Shown here in pieces: positions 8,485 through 16,787 of a stretch of DNA of 36,298 nucleotides. The DNA is taken from contig JAVBLQ010000138.1 of assembly GCA_031553435.1 (NCBI GenBank), forward strand, positions 1-36,298. Reading direction: 5' to 3'. The DNA comes from JAVBLQ01 sp031553435 (lineage in GTDB: Bacteria; Bacteroidota; Bacteroidia; Bacteroidales; Azobacteroidaceae). The position numbers and the translations under genes are program-made. How positions within the stretch are numbered: position 1 is the first letter of the stretch; each line of letters begins with the position of its first letter. Below the pieces are notes generated by a model, which did no database searches, had not been told where the DNA came from, and saw only the letters and a list, made by a program, of their open reading frames with translations.

Positions 8485-8602
8485 TAAGAAACTGTTTAAG
8501 TTTTCACATTGAAATCGATATGAATACTTTTGGGTGCACCGTGTACCATGCACCCAAAAACATTCAATTAGGTTACATTTTGAAAACTTAAACAGTTTCT
8601 TA
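8485..8602. repeat. Nested inverted repeat between convergent genes
   Basis: AAGAAACTGTTTAAGTTTTC starts the 21-base arm 8486-8506, exactly complementary to 8581-8601; a further pair, T8485-A8602, extends it. Inside lies a second palindrome, TTTTGGGTGCA (8528-8538) and TGCACCCAAAA (8549-8559). It occupies the space between mutS2 (plus) and the HMA gene (minus). It may be a two-way terminator or a small mobile palindrome. Confidence 0.8.
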
Positions 8603-8612
8603 ATTTCTTCAC

Positions 8613-8924
8613 TCAAATAGGGACCGCTGTCATCCCTATCTTCTCAAAAGCTTTTGCCAATTTTTCAGGATTAGTTTTATCTGTTTTGTAAGTGATTGTA
8701 ACTGTTTTATTTATCAAGTCACATTTCAAATCGGTCACACCTTTTTCAAATGCAATATTTTTCTCTACCTTAGCCTGGCAGTTTTTACAGAACAAGCCAT
8801 CTACCTGAAAAGTGATAGTTTCCTTTCCCTTTTTCTTTTCTTGTTTTACATCTTGTGCAAACACTTGTGTTGCCAAGCAACTCCCTAATAACAGGACAAC
8901 TAATAATAATAATTTTGTTTTCAT
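8613..8924 (-). CDS. Exported heavy-metal-associated (HMA) domain protein
   Basis: A signal peptide (residues 1-24, ending QVFA) is followed by a Lys-rich linker and one HMA fold: ITFQVDGLFCKNC...VEKNIAFEKGVTDLKCDLINKTVTITYKTDKTNPEKLAKAFEKIG. The CxxC pair is C46/C49 (LFCKNC). HMA domains of this size bind Cu(I) or similar soft metals; with the signal peptide this one would act in the periplasm. The first residue of the CxxC follows Phe rather than the usual Met/Thr-Cys context. It is the last gene of a minus-strand cluster with a TonB-dependent receptor (gap 7 bases) and a Cys-rich exported protein. That suggests metal uptake or handling; which metal is inference. Confidence 0.88.
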   Translation of the reverse strand: MKTKLLLLVVLLLGSCLATQVFAQDVKQEKKKGKETITFQVDGLFCKNCQAKVEKNIAFEKGVTDLKCDLINKTVTITYKTDKTNPEKLAKAFEKIGMTAVPI

Positions 8925-8931
8925 ATTTTTT

Positions 8932-10941
8932 TTATAATCTCGGAATATTATACCTCAAACCTACATAAAATTTCCGGCCATGTAATGGTCCCCAGACAAT
9001 AGAAGAATCAAATTTATCTCCCCACGGATTTTGCGGATCGATAATAGGATTCTTTTGAACAAAATCCAATATATTTTCAGCTCCCACATACACAGACCAA
9101 GTCCTGAAATACTTGGTAATCTGGGCATTCAAAATAGTAACCGAAGGAAATTCATCATCCCAAAGCGGTTGCAACTGATCCGGTTCCGGCAAATTACCTC
9201 CTCCGTTGAACTGAGCTGTCACATCAAATTGCCATTTTTTCAAGGGAGTCTGATAAGAAGCCGTAAGCAATGACTTATAGTCATTTGTAAACGGTTTTTT
9301 CTTCAAAACGCCATTGTAAGTAGTTTTCACATCCGTCAACCGGTATGCAGCCGTCAAAGTAAATCCTCTGAAAAACGGATACGACATTTCTACCTGAAAA
9401 TTAGACGAATATGATTTTCCATCCAAATTATAAAAAGAAACCGCATGCGGATCCGAATCCAAATCAACAACCAGTTGTTTCTCAAAGTCAGTATAATACC
9501 ACTCCGTATTCAAAGTTAATTCTTTTCCTGCAAGCGGAATAAAAAATGAAAGATTTGCGCCATAATTCCAAGCCTCTTCCATGTCAAGATCCTGAGCAAT
9601 ATTTATTTTCCGGCTACTGGCCATATAAAAATTATTCTCCGGAAGAACATGTACGGTTCTGAATCCTTTACCAACCGAAGCTCTCACGTGAAACCAATCT
9701 GTCACATTATACTTAACATGCATTCTCGGGGTAACAAAAAACTTATACAAACTACTATAATCGGCTCTTACTCCCGCTGAAACAATCAAACGATTATCCT
9801 TATTAAAAGTGTATTCGGCATAAGCTCCCGGAACAATTTCCTGTTGGTTATCAAATATTTTTGCTGCATTTGATTGCACAGGAAGATCCAATATATAATT
9901 TTCATTGAAATAATCATAATTCAAACTCAAGCCGGTACTGATCCGGTGCTCTTCATTGAAGTTGCTTTCATACATCAATGATGCATACAGATTGGTTTCA
10001 TAAACATTATACGGACGGAAACCATACGATGATTTTTGCTCATGATACGATCCGCTCACAATCAATGCCACACTTTCATTCTTTTCCGTATCAAGAATCA
10101 AGCCATTTTTGGCAAAAGCCTCTATCCTGTTGGTTTCGGCTTTTGTTCTGTATAATGAATCCGTAACAACATCCGAAGTTTGTCCTCCCGTCCTGTTCTC
10201 ATTCAAAAAACGGACACCATATTGACCGATAAAATTATCCGTATGATATTCCCAACGATTCATCAGATTAAACTGACGTTTGAGCGGCGTATCCAAAAAA
10301 CCGTCATCGTTCATATCGTATTCTTTTTCTTCTGTGGAGAAATGTCCCAGAATTGTTGTTGATAATTTATTATTCAATAAGGCAGTTGCATCGGCATTCA
10401 ATTCAAAACGGCCATTATCACCGGCAAACACATTAGCTGAGAAGATGTCAGCTATCGGTTTCGGCTTTTTGAACTCAACATTAATCTGTCCTGCAATGGC
10501 CTCATAGCCATTTTTAACAGAAGAAGTCCCTTTGGAAATAAATATACTTTCCAACCACGGACCCGGCACATAATCAAGGCCGTATGGTGATGCTACCCCA
10601 CGAAAATTCGGAAAATTTTCGGTCAACATCTGTACATAAGTACCGGAAAGTCCCAACAAACGAATCTGTCGCGCACCTGTGGCCGCATCCGTATAAGCTA
10701 CATCTACAGAAGGATTTGTCTCGAAACTTTCTGCCAGATTACAGCAGGCAGCCCGGCTCAGTTCATCTCTTGTTATTTTTTGAGTTTGTACCGTCGTTAA
10801 TCTGGAAGAAATCAAACCAGGAGCACGGTTAGTAACAACAAATTCCTTCAACTCTACGGTGTCTTTCAACAAAGTTGGTTCTGTTGCCGGTAAAGTTTGA
10901 AGCGAAAGTAAAACAAGAATTAATAATAAAATATGCTTCAT
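8932..10941 (-). CDS. TonB-dependent outer-membrane receptor, probably for a metal
   Basis: I start at MKHILLLILVLLSLQTLPA (10941), which gives a clean signal peptide; the ATG 63 bases upstream adds an unlikely leader. The 669-residue protein has a candidate TonB box (LKEFVVTNR, ~31-39), a plug domain (IRLLGLSGTYVQMLTENFPN; SIFISKGTSSVKNGYEAIAG) and a 22-strand type barrel (YGVRFLNENRTGG, VRASVGKGFRTVHVL). There is no N-terminal carboxypeptidase-like domain and no SusD partner, so it is not a glycan receptor. A CC pair sits early in the plug (C66-C67, RAACCNLAESFETNP). The neighbouring HMA and Cys-rich proteins suggest a metal such as copper, but the substrate is not shown by the sequence alone. 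Confidence 0.88.
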   Translation of the reverse strand: MKHILLLILVLLSLQTLPATEPTLLKDTVELKEFVVTNRAPGLISSRLTTVQTQKITRDELSRAACCNLAESFETNPSVDVAYTDAATGARQIRLLGLSGTYVQMLTENFPNFRGVASPYGLDYVPGPWLESIFISKGTSSVKNGYEAIAGQINVEFKKPKPIADIFSANVFAGDNGRFELNADATALLNNKLSTTILGHFSTEEKEYDMNDDGFLDTPLKRQFNLMNRWEYHTDNFIGQYGVRFLNENRTGGQTSDVVTDSLYRTKAETNRIEAFAKNGLILDTEKNESVALIVSGSYHEQKSSYGFRPYNVYETNLYASLMYESNFNEEHRISTGLSLNYDYFNENYILDLPVQSNAAKIFDNQQEIVPGAYAEYTFNKDNRLIVSAGVRADYSSLYKFFVTPRMHVKYNVTDWFHVRASVGKGFRTVHVLPENNFYMASSRKINIAQDLDMEEAWNYGANLSFFIPLAGKELTLNTEWYYTDFEKQLVVDLDSDPHAVSFYNLDGKSYSSNFQVEMSYPFFRGFTLTAAYRLTDVKTTYNGVLKKKPFTNDYKSLLTASYQTPLKKWQFDVTAQFNGGGNLPEPDQLQPLWDDEFPSVTILNAQITKYFRTWSVYVGAENILDFVQKNPIIDPQNPWGDKFDSSIVWGPLHGRKFYVGLRYNIPRL

Positions 10942-11000
10942 GAAATAATTTTTGATTTGATAAATATGTATTGTGTTATTGCATAGAATACACAACATTA

Positions 11001-11444
11001 TCAAATCAAAAACACTTGTATAAACGAAAGATATTCTTTAGGAGAGAAAAGCGGAGGACCTGAATAATCGGCAAAAAACAAAGAATTTCCGATAACAGGT
11101 TGCAATAAAAATAAATCAGTTTGAATGGTAACCGGCAAACAAGTTATTTGAGTAAAACTCTGGGAATCAATATGTCTTGAATCCCAATCAAAACTTATTT
11201 TCTTGACTTCGGGAGTACATGGCGCTTCTTTTGATGATTCATCACAACAATTCTTTGAATCGTCATTTATTTCATCCATATGGCACGAAACAGCATCCTC
11301 ACAACAACAAGATGAAACTTGTTCAGATAAGGCCATAACTTTATCACAGTCAAAACACTTACAAATGATCTGACGCAATCCGGCTCCTCCGATTGTAACG
11401 CTCAAAGCCAATGTGATGATTAATATGCCTTTAAAAAGCTTCAT
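11001..11444 (-). CDS. Cys-rich exported protein of a metal cluster, HYC_CC_PP-like
   Basis: I choose the ATG at 11444 (MKLFKGILIITLALSVTIG), 147 residues. A TTG 12 bases upstream overlaps the predicted -7 box, so it cannot be the start of a transcript from that promoter. After the signal peptide there are 11 Cys: C28, C30, C33, a CCC at 46-48, C54, C66-C67, C76 and C102, plus SCHMDE. SGPPL (~128-132) near the end recalls the Bacteroidota family named for HYC, CC and PP motifs, although a strict HYC is missing. Such proteins sit next to TonB receptors and HMA proteins. A metal-binding or sensing role is inferred. It is 59 bases ahead of the receptor start, so probably the first gene of the operon. 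Confidence 0.6.
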   Translation of the reverse strand: MKLFKGILIITLALSVTIGGAGLRQIICKCFDCDKVMALSEQVSSCCCEDAVSCHMDEINDDSKNCCDESSKEAPCTPEVKKISFDWDSRHIDSQSFTQITCLPVTIQTDLFLLQPVIGNSLFFADYSGPPLFSPKEYLSFIQVFLI

Positions 11445-11453
11445 AATTTGCTG

Positions 11454-11461
11454 CAAAGATA
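11454..11461 (-). promoter_or_regulatory. -7 box (TATCTTTG) of the metal cluster
   Basis: Read on the minus strand, TATCTTTG ends nine bases before the ATG at 11444. A TTG lies 18 bases further upstream and could serve as the -33 element. The predicted leader is only a few bases. Confidence 0.55.
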
Positions 11462-11564
11462 CAGAAAAGTTACTAGTTACAACTTACTGGTTACAAGATT
11501 ATATATTTTTGGCAAAAGGCGAAGGGCAAAAGGGTTGTTAAGTTCTTTTACAGAGAGACGCAAT

Positions 11565-12401
11565 TCAAATTTCAATGATTGCCTCTACCGGATTATGATC
11601 AGATAAAAACCCTTCGTTACGGTCTTCAATTATCCGGTGTTTTTTGACAGAAAGATCACCTTTTATAAATATATAATCGATTAATGTTCGCTTTTTTTCG
11701 TCTAATCGTCCGAAATTGTGAAATGAATTATTGGGCCCATATGCGATAGCCGCGATATTGCGGGTGTCTTTCAGGTTATTATTTTCGGTAAGAATTCGAA
11801 TGGGTTCAGAGTCTGGAGTTCCGTTAAAATCTCCGGTAACAATGACCGGATGTTTACCTGCAATTTCATTTATTTTAGACAGTAATAATTTACTGCTTTC
11901 TCTGCGAGCAATCTGTCCTTCATGGTCGAAATGGGTATTGAAAACGGCAATTTCTTTTTCTGTTTTTTTATCTTTCAGGATCGCCCAGGTAACAATGCGT
12001 TCACAAGCTGCATCCCAACCTTTTTTGCCGATTTTGTCGGGTTGTTCACTTAAACCGAAAGTACCGGATTTCATCAGTTCGAACCGTTCTTTATTGAAAA
12101 ATAATGAGCTGTATTCTCCTTTTTCTTTACCATCACTTCTTCCGACTCCGACATAACTGTATTGTGGGAGCATTTTGGTTATGTCTATCAGTTGGTTATG
12201 TAAAACCTCCTGTGTTCCTAAAATGTCCGGAGCATAATAGTTGAGCATTTTACTTACGTTGTCTTTTCTATATGTCCACGCATTCAGACTGTCGGACTTT
12301 GTATCCAGACGGATATTGAATGTCATAATCTTAATATCGTTGCTTGCGTGAGTTGACAAAGCGAGCCCTAAAAAGAGCAGAAATGAAAGCAATTTGTTCA
12401 T
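11565..12401 (-). CDS. Secreted endonuclease/exonuclease/phosphatase family protein
   Basis: 278 residues with a signal peptide (1-19, ending STHA). The EEP fold is complete: TFNIRLD (N29), GTQEV (E65), NTHFDH (H157, D159), TGDFNGTPDSEP (D191, N193), IDYIF (D242) and SDHNPV (D268-H269). The family hydrolyses phosphodiesters in nucleic acids or phospholipids or removes phosphates from inositides; secreted Bacteroidota members are usually annotated only as EEP hydrolases. It stands alone, divergent from the YkgJ-like gene with which it shares a short promoter region. The substrate is unresolved. Confidence 0.9.
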   Translation of the reverse strand: MNKLLSFLLFLGLALSTHASNDIKIMTFNIRLDTKSDSLNAWTYRKDNVSKMLNYYAPDILGTQEVLHNQLIDITKMLPQYSYVGVGRSDGKEKGEYSSLFFNKERFELMKSGTFGLSEQPDKIGKKGWDAACERIVTWAILKDKKTEKEIAVFNTHFDHEGQIARRESSKLLLSKINEIAGKHPVIVTGDFNGTPDSEPIRILTENNNLKDTRNIAAIAYGPNNSFHNFGRLDEKKRTLIDYIFIKGDLSVKKHRIIEDRNEGFLSDHNPVEAIIEI

Positions 12402-12444
12402 AATGTTGTGTTTTTAAGAATGAATAATACAATGTACTCATCTG

Positions 12445-12452
12445 CAAAGTTA
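12445..12452 (-). promoter_or_regulatory. -7 box (TAACTTTG) for the EEP gene
   Basis: TAACTTTG on the minus strand lies 43 bases before the ATG at 12401. No clear -33 TTTG is seen upstream. It forms a divergent pair with the plus-strand -7 box at 12500. Confidence 0.5.
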
Positions 12453-12499
12453 ATAGAATCTTTAAAATGATTATCATTTTTTGATTTTGAAACTTTGCT

Positions 12500-12507
12500 T
12501 AACTTTG
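12500..12507 (+). promoter_or_regulatory. -7 box (TAACTTTG) for the cysteine-cluster/YgiQ operon
   Basis: TAACTTTG lies 27 bases ahead of the ATG at 12535. A TTTTTG at 12478-12483 is 16 bases upstream, somewhat close for a -33 element. The position also argues that the in-frame TTG at 12481 is not the start codon. Confidence 0.5.
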
Positions 12508-12534
12508 CATCCGCTTCTTTCAACAGCGAATCCT

Positions 12535-13005
12535 ATGGATGATTTAAAATTACTTGCTGCTAAAAACGAATCTCTATTCAAAACTTTTTTCAAGAAAAAT
12601 AAAAAAAGACTGGAAAAGATGGATGAACAAGTTCATCTTTTGCATGATCAATTTTCGTCGGAAGTAGATTGTCTGACATGTGCAGCTTGTTGCAAAACCT
12701 TAGGCCCGGCCATTTATGATAAAGATATTGAACGGATATCCAAAGCATTAAAGATAAAACCCTCTGATGTTGTTTCTCAATACTTAAGGATCGACGAAGA
12801 TGGTGATTATGTGTTCAAAACTATGCCCTGTCCGTTTCTGATGCCGGATAATTATTGCTCCATTTATGAAAACCGGCCTAAAGCATGCCGGGAATATCCA
12901 CATACCGACAGAAAAAAATTCTTTCAAATCTATAATCTAACGGTCAAAAATACCTCAACCTGTCCGATTGCCTATAAAGTTTTAGAAAGATTAACTCGTT
13001 TTTAA
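12535..13005 (+). CDS. YkgJ-type cysteine-cluster protein
   Basis: I start at the ATG at 12535 (MDDLKLLAAKNESLF), 156 residues, because a -7 box lies between it and an upstream TTG. The protein has eight Cys in two groups: DCLTCAACCKTLGP (C46, C49, C52, C53) and MPCPFLMPDNYCSIYENRPKACREYP (C99, C108, C118), plus C143. This matches the zinc- or iron-binding cluster family once called UPF0153/YkgJ. The function is not established. Its stop is one base away from the ygiQ start, so the two are surely co-transcribed; a link to radical SAM chemistry is possible but unproven. Confidence 0.88.
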   Translation: MDDLKLLAAKNESLFKTFFKKNKKRLEKMDEQVHLLHDQFSSEVDCLTCAACCKTLGPAIYDKDIERISKALKIKPSDVVSQYLRIDEDGDYVFKTMPCPFLMPDNYCSIYENRPKACREYPHTDRKKFFQIYNLTVKNTSTCPIAYKVLERLTRF

Positions 13006-13006
13006 C

Positions 13007-14830
13007 ATGAAACAATATAAACTTACCGACTGGCTTCCAACTACTAAGAAAGAGGTAGAAATGAGGGGATGGGATGAACTGGATGTCATCTTTTTTTCCG
13101 GCGACGCTTATGTGGATCATCCGTCTTTTGGAGCTGCAGTTATTGGCCGGTTATTAGAATCTATGGGTTTGAAAGTTGCTATTGTGCCTCAACCCAATTG
13201 GAGAGATGATTTACGCGATTTCAGGAAGTTAGGCAAACCCCGCTTGTTTTTCGGAGTATCGGCCGGAGCAATGGATTCGATGATCAATAAATATACGGCG
13301 AATAAAAGGCTTCGCTCAGATGATGCTTATACACCGGATGCAAGACCGGATATGCGTCCTGAATACCCGACCATCGTATATTCCAATATTCTCAAAAATA
13401 TTTATCCCGATGTTCCGGTCGTTATCGGAGGGATAGAAGCATCTTTACGCCGTTTGTCCCATTATGATTACTGGCAGGATAAACTGCTTCCAGGTATATT
13501 GATTGAATCCAAGGCCGATTTGTTAGTTTATGGAATGGGCGAAAAACCTGTCAGGGAAATAGTCTCGGGATTACAGGAAGGAAAAAAAATCTCTCACCTG
13601 ACCCATATTCCTCAAACATCTTTCATTGTTAAAGAATTTATTGATAAAGAGGAAAATGACATTCATCTTTATTCTTTTGAAGAATGTTTGAAAGATAAAA
13701 AGAAACAAGCTCAGAATTTCCGGCACATAGAAGAAGAATCGAACAAAATGTGTGCTTCGCGAATCTTTCAACGATACAAAGATTTGGAAATGGTTGTGAA
13801 TCCACCTTTTCCACCTATGACTACAGAAGAGATAGATGCTTCTTTCGATCTTCCCTATACCCGTTTACCTCATCCCAAATATAAAGAAAAAAGGATTCCG
13901 GCATACGAAATGATTCGTCATTCGGTCAATATCCATAGAGGATGTTTTGGTGGATGTGCATTCTGTACTATATCTGCTCATCAGGGAAAATTTATTTCTT
14001 CCCGCTCTCAGGAATCTATACTAAAGGAAGTCGAGGCTGTAACAAAAATGCCTGATTTCAAAGGATATATCAGTGATTTGGGAGGCCCATCGGCCAATAT
14101 GTATGGGATGAAAGGGAGGGATTTAGATATTTGCGCAAAATGCAAGAAACCGTCTTGTATTTTTCCAAAAGTCTGTTCGAATCTGAATGTCAATCATCAA
14201 CCTTTATTGGATCTGTACCGGAAAGTTGATCAGATCAAAGGGGTGAAAAAATCTTTTATCGGCAGTGGAATCCGTTATGATTTATTGTTGACGCAATATG
14301 AAGATGGGGAATTGAACCGTGCTTCAGGCGATTATATCAATGAAGTAATCACCAAACATGTTTCCGGTCGCTTGAAAGTTGCACCTGAACATACGTCCAA
14401 AGAGGTTTTGGATTGTATCCGGAAACCTTCTTTCGATTACTTTCTTCGTTTCAAACAAATTTTTGATAAAATCAATCAAAAGAACGGATTAAAACAGCAA
14501 TTGATACCCTATTTTATGAGTTCTCATCCGGCTTGCTCAGAAATTGATATGGCAGAGTTGGCTTGTATTTCCAAAACATTGGATTTTCAATTGGAGCAAA
14601 TACAGGATTTTACACCTACTCCTATGACTTTATCAACCGAGATCTATTATACCGGATTTCACCCATACACTTTGAACCCGGTTTTTACGGCGAAAAGCAA
14701 GGAAGAAAAATTGAATCAACGGCAATATTTTTTCTGGTATAATAAAGATTATAAAAATCAGATAATGAAATCGTTAAATCAATTGAAAAGGCCGGATTTA
14801 TTAAAGAAATTATATCAAAGAAAAACCTGA
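13007..14830 (+). CDS. ygiQ: YgiQ family radical SAM protein
   Basis: 607 residues, typical for YgiQ. The N-terminal domain (LTDWLPTTKKEVEMRGWDELDVIFFSGDAYVDHPSFG; YPTIVYSNILKNIYPDVPVVIGGIEASLRR) binds the region preceding the radical SAM core. The 4Fe-4S motif is CFGGCAFC (C313, C317, C320; CxxxCxxC), followed by HQGKFISSRSQES. The C-terminal part (QLIPYFMSSHPACSEIDMAELA; DFTPTPMTLSTEIYYTGFHP) is well conserved. The reaction is unknown for the family. The upstream cysteine-cluster gene is separated by a single base. Confidence 0.95.
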   Translation: MKQYKLTDWLPTTKKEVEMRGWDELDVIFFSGDAYVDHPSFGAAVIGRLLESMGLKVAIVPQPNWRDDLRDFRKLGKPRLFFGVSAGAMDSMINKYTANKRLRSDDAYTPDARPDMRPEYPTIVYSNILKNIYPDVPVVIGGIEASLRRLSHYDYWQDKLLPGILIESKADLLVYGMGEKPVREIVSGLQEGKKISHLTHIPQTSFIVKEFIDKEENDIHLYSFEECLKDKKKQAQNFRHIEEESNKMCASRIFQRYKDLEMVVNPPFPPMTTEEIDASFDLPYTRLPHPKYKEKRIPAYEMIRHSVNIHRGCFGGCAFCTISAHQGKFISSRSQESILKEVEAVTKMPDFKGYISDLGGPSANMYGMKGRDLDICAKCKKPSCIFPKVCSNLNVNHQPLLDLYRKVDQIKGVKKSFIGSGIRYDLLLTQYEDGELNRASGDYINEVITKHVSGRLKVAPEHTSKEVLDCIRKPSFDYFLRFKQIFDKINQKNGLKQQLIPYFMSSHPACSEIDMAELACISKTLDFQLEQIQDFTPTPMTLSTEIYYTGFHPYTLNPVFTAKSKEEKLNQRQYFFWYNKDYKNQIMKSLNQLKRPDLLKKLYQRKT

Positions 14831-14863
14831 TTTAAGGATTTTCAAAATGAAATGATTAAAAAA

Positions 14864-16027
14864 ATGAATTACAATTTTGACGAAATAATAGAACGCAGAG
14901 GTTCCGGCGCCGTGAAAGTAGATGGATTGGCGAAACTATTCGGAAGGAGTGATCTGATTCCTCTGTGGGTTGCCGATATGGATTTCCGCACCGGAGATTT
15001 TATTACGGATGCGCTGAAAAAACAATGTGAGCATGGAATTTTCGGCTATCCTTTGGTTCCCAAAGAATTTTATCCTTCTTTAGTTTCCTGGTTGGATCGA
15101 CAACATCAGTGGCAGGTGACGGAAGAATGGATGAAATTTATTCCGGGAATAGTGAAAGGAATCGCTTTTTGTGTAATGAATTTTACTGATCCGGGAGATA
15201 AGATTATCATTCAACCTCCTGTGTATCATCCCTTCCGTTTGATTCCGGAAATGCATGGAAGAACCATTGTCAATAATCCTTTACAGGAAAAAGACGGAAA
15301 ATACCAAATGGATCTTGATCATCTGAGAAAAGTGATCGATAAAGATTGTAAAATGCTGATTCTTTGTAATCCTCATAATCCGGTCGGCATTACCTGGGAT
15401 TCGGAAACACTGAAAGAACTGGCTGAAATTTGCTATGAAAATAATATTTTGGTCGTTTCAGACGAAATTCATTCGGATATGGCTTTGTTTGATCATAAAC
15501 ATTCGCCTTTTGCCATGGTTTCTAAAAAAGCAAAAGAGAATAGCATCACTTTCATGGCTCCGAGCAAAACCTTTAATATTGCGGGAATTGTCAGCTCTTT
15601 TTGTGTGATACCCAATGAACAAATCAGAAAAAGCTTTTTTAAGTTCCTTCATGCAAGCGAATTAGACCAGGGACATATTTTTGCATATACAGCCACCATG
15701 GCGGCATATCAACATGGTGACGAATGGCTAAAGCAAATGTTGAGCTATGTGGAGAAAAATATTCTGTTTGCAGATCAATATCTTACAAAATATATTCCTC
15801 AGATTAAGGCGGTTATTCCTCAGGCTTCATTTCTTGTGTGGTTAGATTGCCGGGAATTGAAACTTTCTCAAAAAGAACTGGTATCTATGTTTGTCAACAA
15901 AGCCGGATTGGCGCTTAATGACGGTACAATGTTCGGCCCCGGAGGCGAAGGTTTTATGAGGATGAATGTAGGTTGCCCTTTACAAATCCTGGAGAAAGCA
16001 CTTCGGCAATTGAAAATTGAAAATTGA
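14864..16027 (+). CDS. PatB/MalY-type PLP-dependent C-S lyase (aminotransferase fold)
   Basis: I start at 14864 (MNYNFDEIIERRGSGAVKVDG), where family members begin; an ATG four codons upstream is an alternative. 387 residues. Family marks: LIPLWVADMDFRTGDFI near the N-terminus, LCNPHNPVG, VVSDEIHSDM, the Schiff-base lysine in APSKTFNIAG (K235) and a C-terminal MRMNVGCP. Members split cystathionine or cysteine conjugates to a thiol, pyruvate and ammonia; some have regulatory roles. It follows ygiQ by 33 bases and may share its transcript. The last codons (LKIEN) are encoded by the arm of an intergenic inverted repeat, so the C-terminus may have been replaced by repeat DNA. Confidence 0.93.
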   Translation: MNYNFDEIIERRGSGAVKVDGLAKLFGRSDLIPLWVADMDFRTGDFITDALKKQCEHGIFGYPLVPKEFYPSLVSWLDRQHQWQVTEEWMKFIPGIVKGIAFCVMNFTDPGDKIIIQPPVYHPFRLIPEMHGRTIVNNPLQEKDGKYQMDLDHLRKVIDKDCKMLILCNPHNPVGITWDSETLKELAEICYENNILVVSDEIHSDMALFDHKHSPFAMVSKKAKENSITFMAPSKTFNIAGIVSSFCVIPNEQIRKSFFKFLHASELDQGHIFAYTATMAAYQHGDEWLKQMLSYVEKNILFADQYLTKYIPQIKAVIPQASFLVWLDCRELKLSQKELVSMFVNKAGLALNDGTMFGPGGEGFMRMNVGCPLQILEKALRQLKIEN

Positions 16028-16061
16028 AAATGATTTCTCAGAGCATTTTCAATTTTCAATT
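16015..16061. repeat. AATTGAAAATTGAAAATG inverted repeat, probable terminator
   Basis: An 18-base arm (16015-16032) is exactly complementary to 16044-16061 with an 11-base loop. The stop codon of the C-S lyase gene (16025-16027) lies inside the arm. It may end transcription of the ygiQ unit. A similar sequence motif occurs at 3087-3110. Confidence 0.7.
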
Positions 16062-16081
16062 CCCAATTCTCAATTTATTAC

Positions 16082-16089
16082 TACCTTTG
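16082..16089 (+). promoter_or_regulatory. -7 box (TACCTTTG) upstream of slyD
   Basis: TACCTTTG followed by C is a very typical Bacteroidota -7 element. It lies 104 bases ahead of the slyD ATG. No -33 TTTG is evident. The leader would include the first copy of the TTATACGTT palindrome. Confidence 0.5.
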
Positions 16090-16103
16090 CGAACATGAAT
16101 TGT

Positions 16104-16160
16104 ATGTTATACGTTATACGTTTGTTGTGCGTAAATCAAACGTAAAACATATAACTTAAA
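16104..16160. repeat. TTATACGTT palindrome, copy 1 (upstream of slyD)
   Basis: ATGTTATACGTTATACGTTT is followed by the loop GTTGTGCGTAAATC and then AAACGTAAAACATATAAC, the imperfect complement. The loop closely matches that of copy 2 (GTTGTGCGCAAGCC), so the two are members of one dispersed repeat and not chance AT palindromes. Confidence 0.75.
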
Positions 16161-16193
16161 TCGTAAAACTTTTTTATTATAATAAATTATTCT

Positions 16194-16778
16194 ATGAAAA
16201 TTTCAAATCGCACATTTGTTGCAGTATCCTATGACTTAAATGTCGGAGAGGGTGAGGAAAGAGAATTGATGGAAAGAGCTACCGCAGAGCATCCTTTGAC
16301 ATTTATTACAGGACTGGGATTTATGCTTCCTGCGTTTGAGTCCCAACTGACCGGATTGGAAAAAGGATCCAAATTCTCTTTTTCTCTTGATTCGGAAGAG
16401 GCTTATGGCCCGCGTATTGAAGAACATGTAGTTGAATTGCCAAAAAAAATATTTGAGATTGACGGTAAATTTGATGATACTCAGGTTTTTGAAGGAAACA
16501 CATTACCAATGATGGATACTGACGGAAATCGCATGAACGGTTCCGTAGTAAGTGTGAAGGATGATGTTGTGGTAATGGATTTTAATCATCCCCTGGCCGG
16601 CGAAATATTGCATTTTGCAGGAGAGGTTCTGGACGTTCACGAAGCTACTCCGGAAGAAATCGCAGCATTGACAGCGCCTGGCTGTGGTTGCGGTTGTGGT
16701 GACTGTGGTGATGATTGTGGCGGCGAAGATTGTTCTGACAACCATCAAGGTGCTTGTGGTTGCGGAAATTGTCATTAA
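16194..16778 (+). CDS. slyD: SlyD-type FKBP peptidyl-prolyl isomerase with Cys-rich tail
   Basis: 194 residues. The FKBP half is split by an IF chaperone insert: YDLNVGEGEERELMER, then LTFITGLGFMLPAFESQL, and the closing MDFNHPLAGEILHFAGEV, a SlyD signature. The tail (163-194) has nine Cys and two His in a Gly-rich frame (GCGCGCGDCGDDC..., ending CGNCH). In E. coli SlyD the equivalent tail binds Ni(II) and delivers it to hydrogenase maturation; whether nickel is the ligand here is inference. The gene is bracketed by two copies of the same palindromic repeat, at 16104-16160 and 16788-16863. Confidence 0.93.
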   Translation: MKISNRTFVAVSYDLNVGEGEERELMERATAEHPLTFITGLGFMLPAFESQLTGLEKGSKFSFSLDSEEAYGPRIEEHVVELPKKIFEIDGKFDDTQVFEGNTLPMMDTDGNRMNGSVVSVKDDVVVMDFNHPLAGEILHFAGEVLDVHEATPEEIAALTAPGCGCGCGDCGDDCGGEDCSDNHQGACGCGNCH

Positions 16779-16787
16779 TACGTTTTT

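Noticed and set aside
11445..11456. TTG start of the Cys-rich protein
   Set aside because: The codon overlaps the TATCTTTG -7 box; the ATG at 11444 begins a clean signal peptide.
16503..16775. Minus-strand 90-aa frame over the SlyD tail
   Set aside because: Thr-rich reading of the opposite strand of the Gly/Cys tail; a shadow of slyD.
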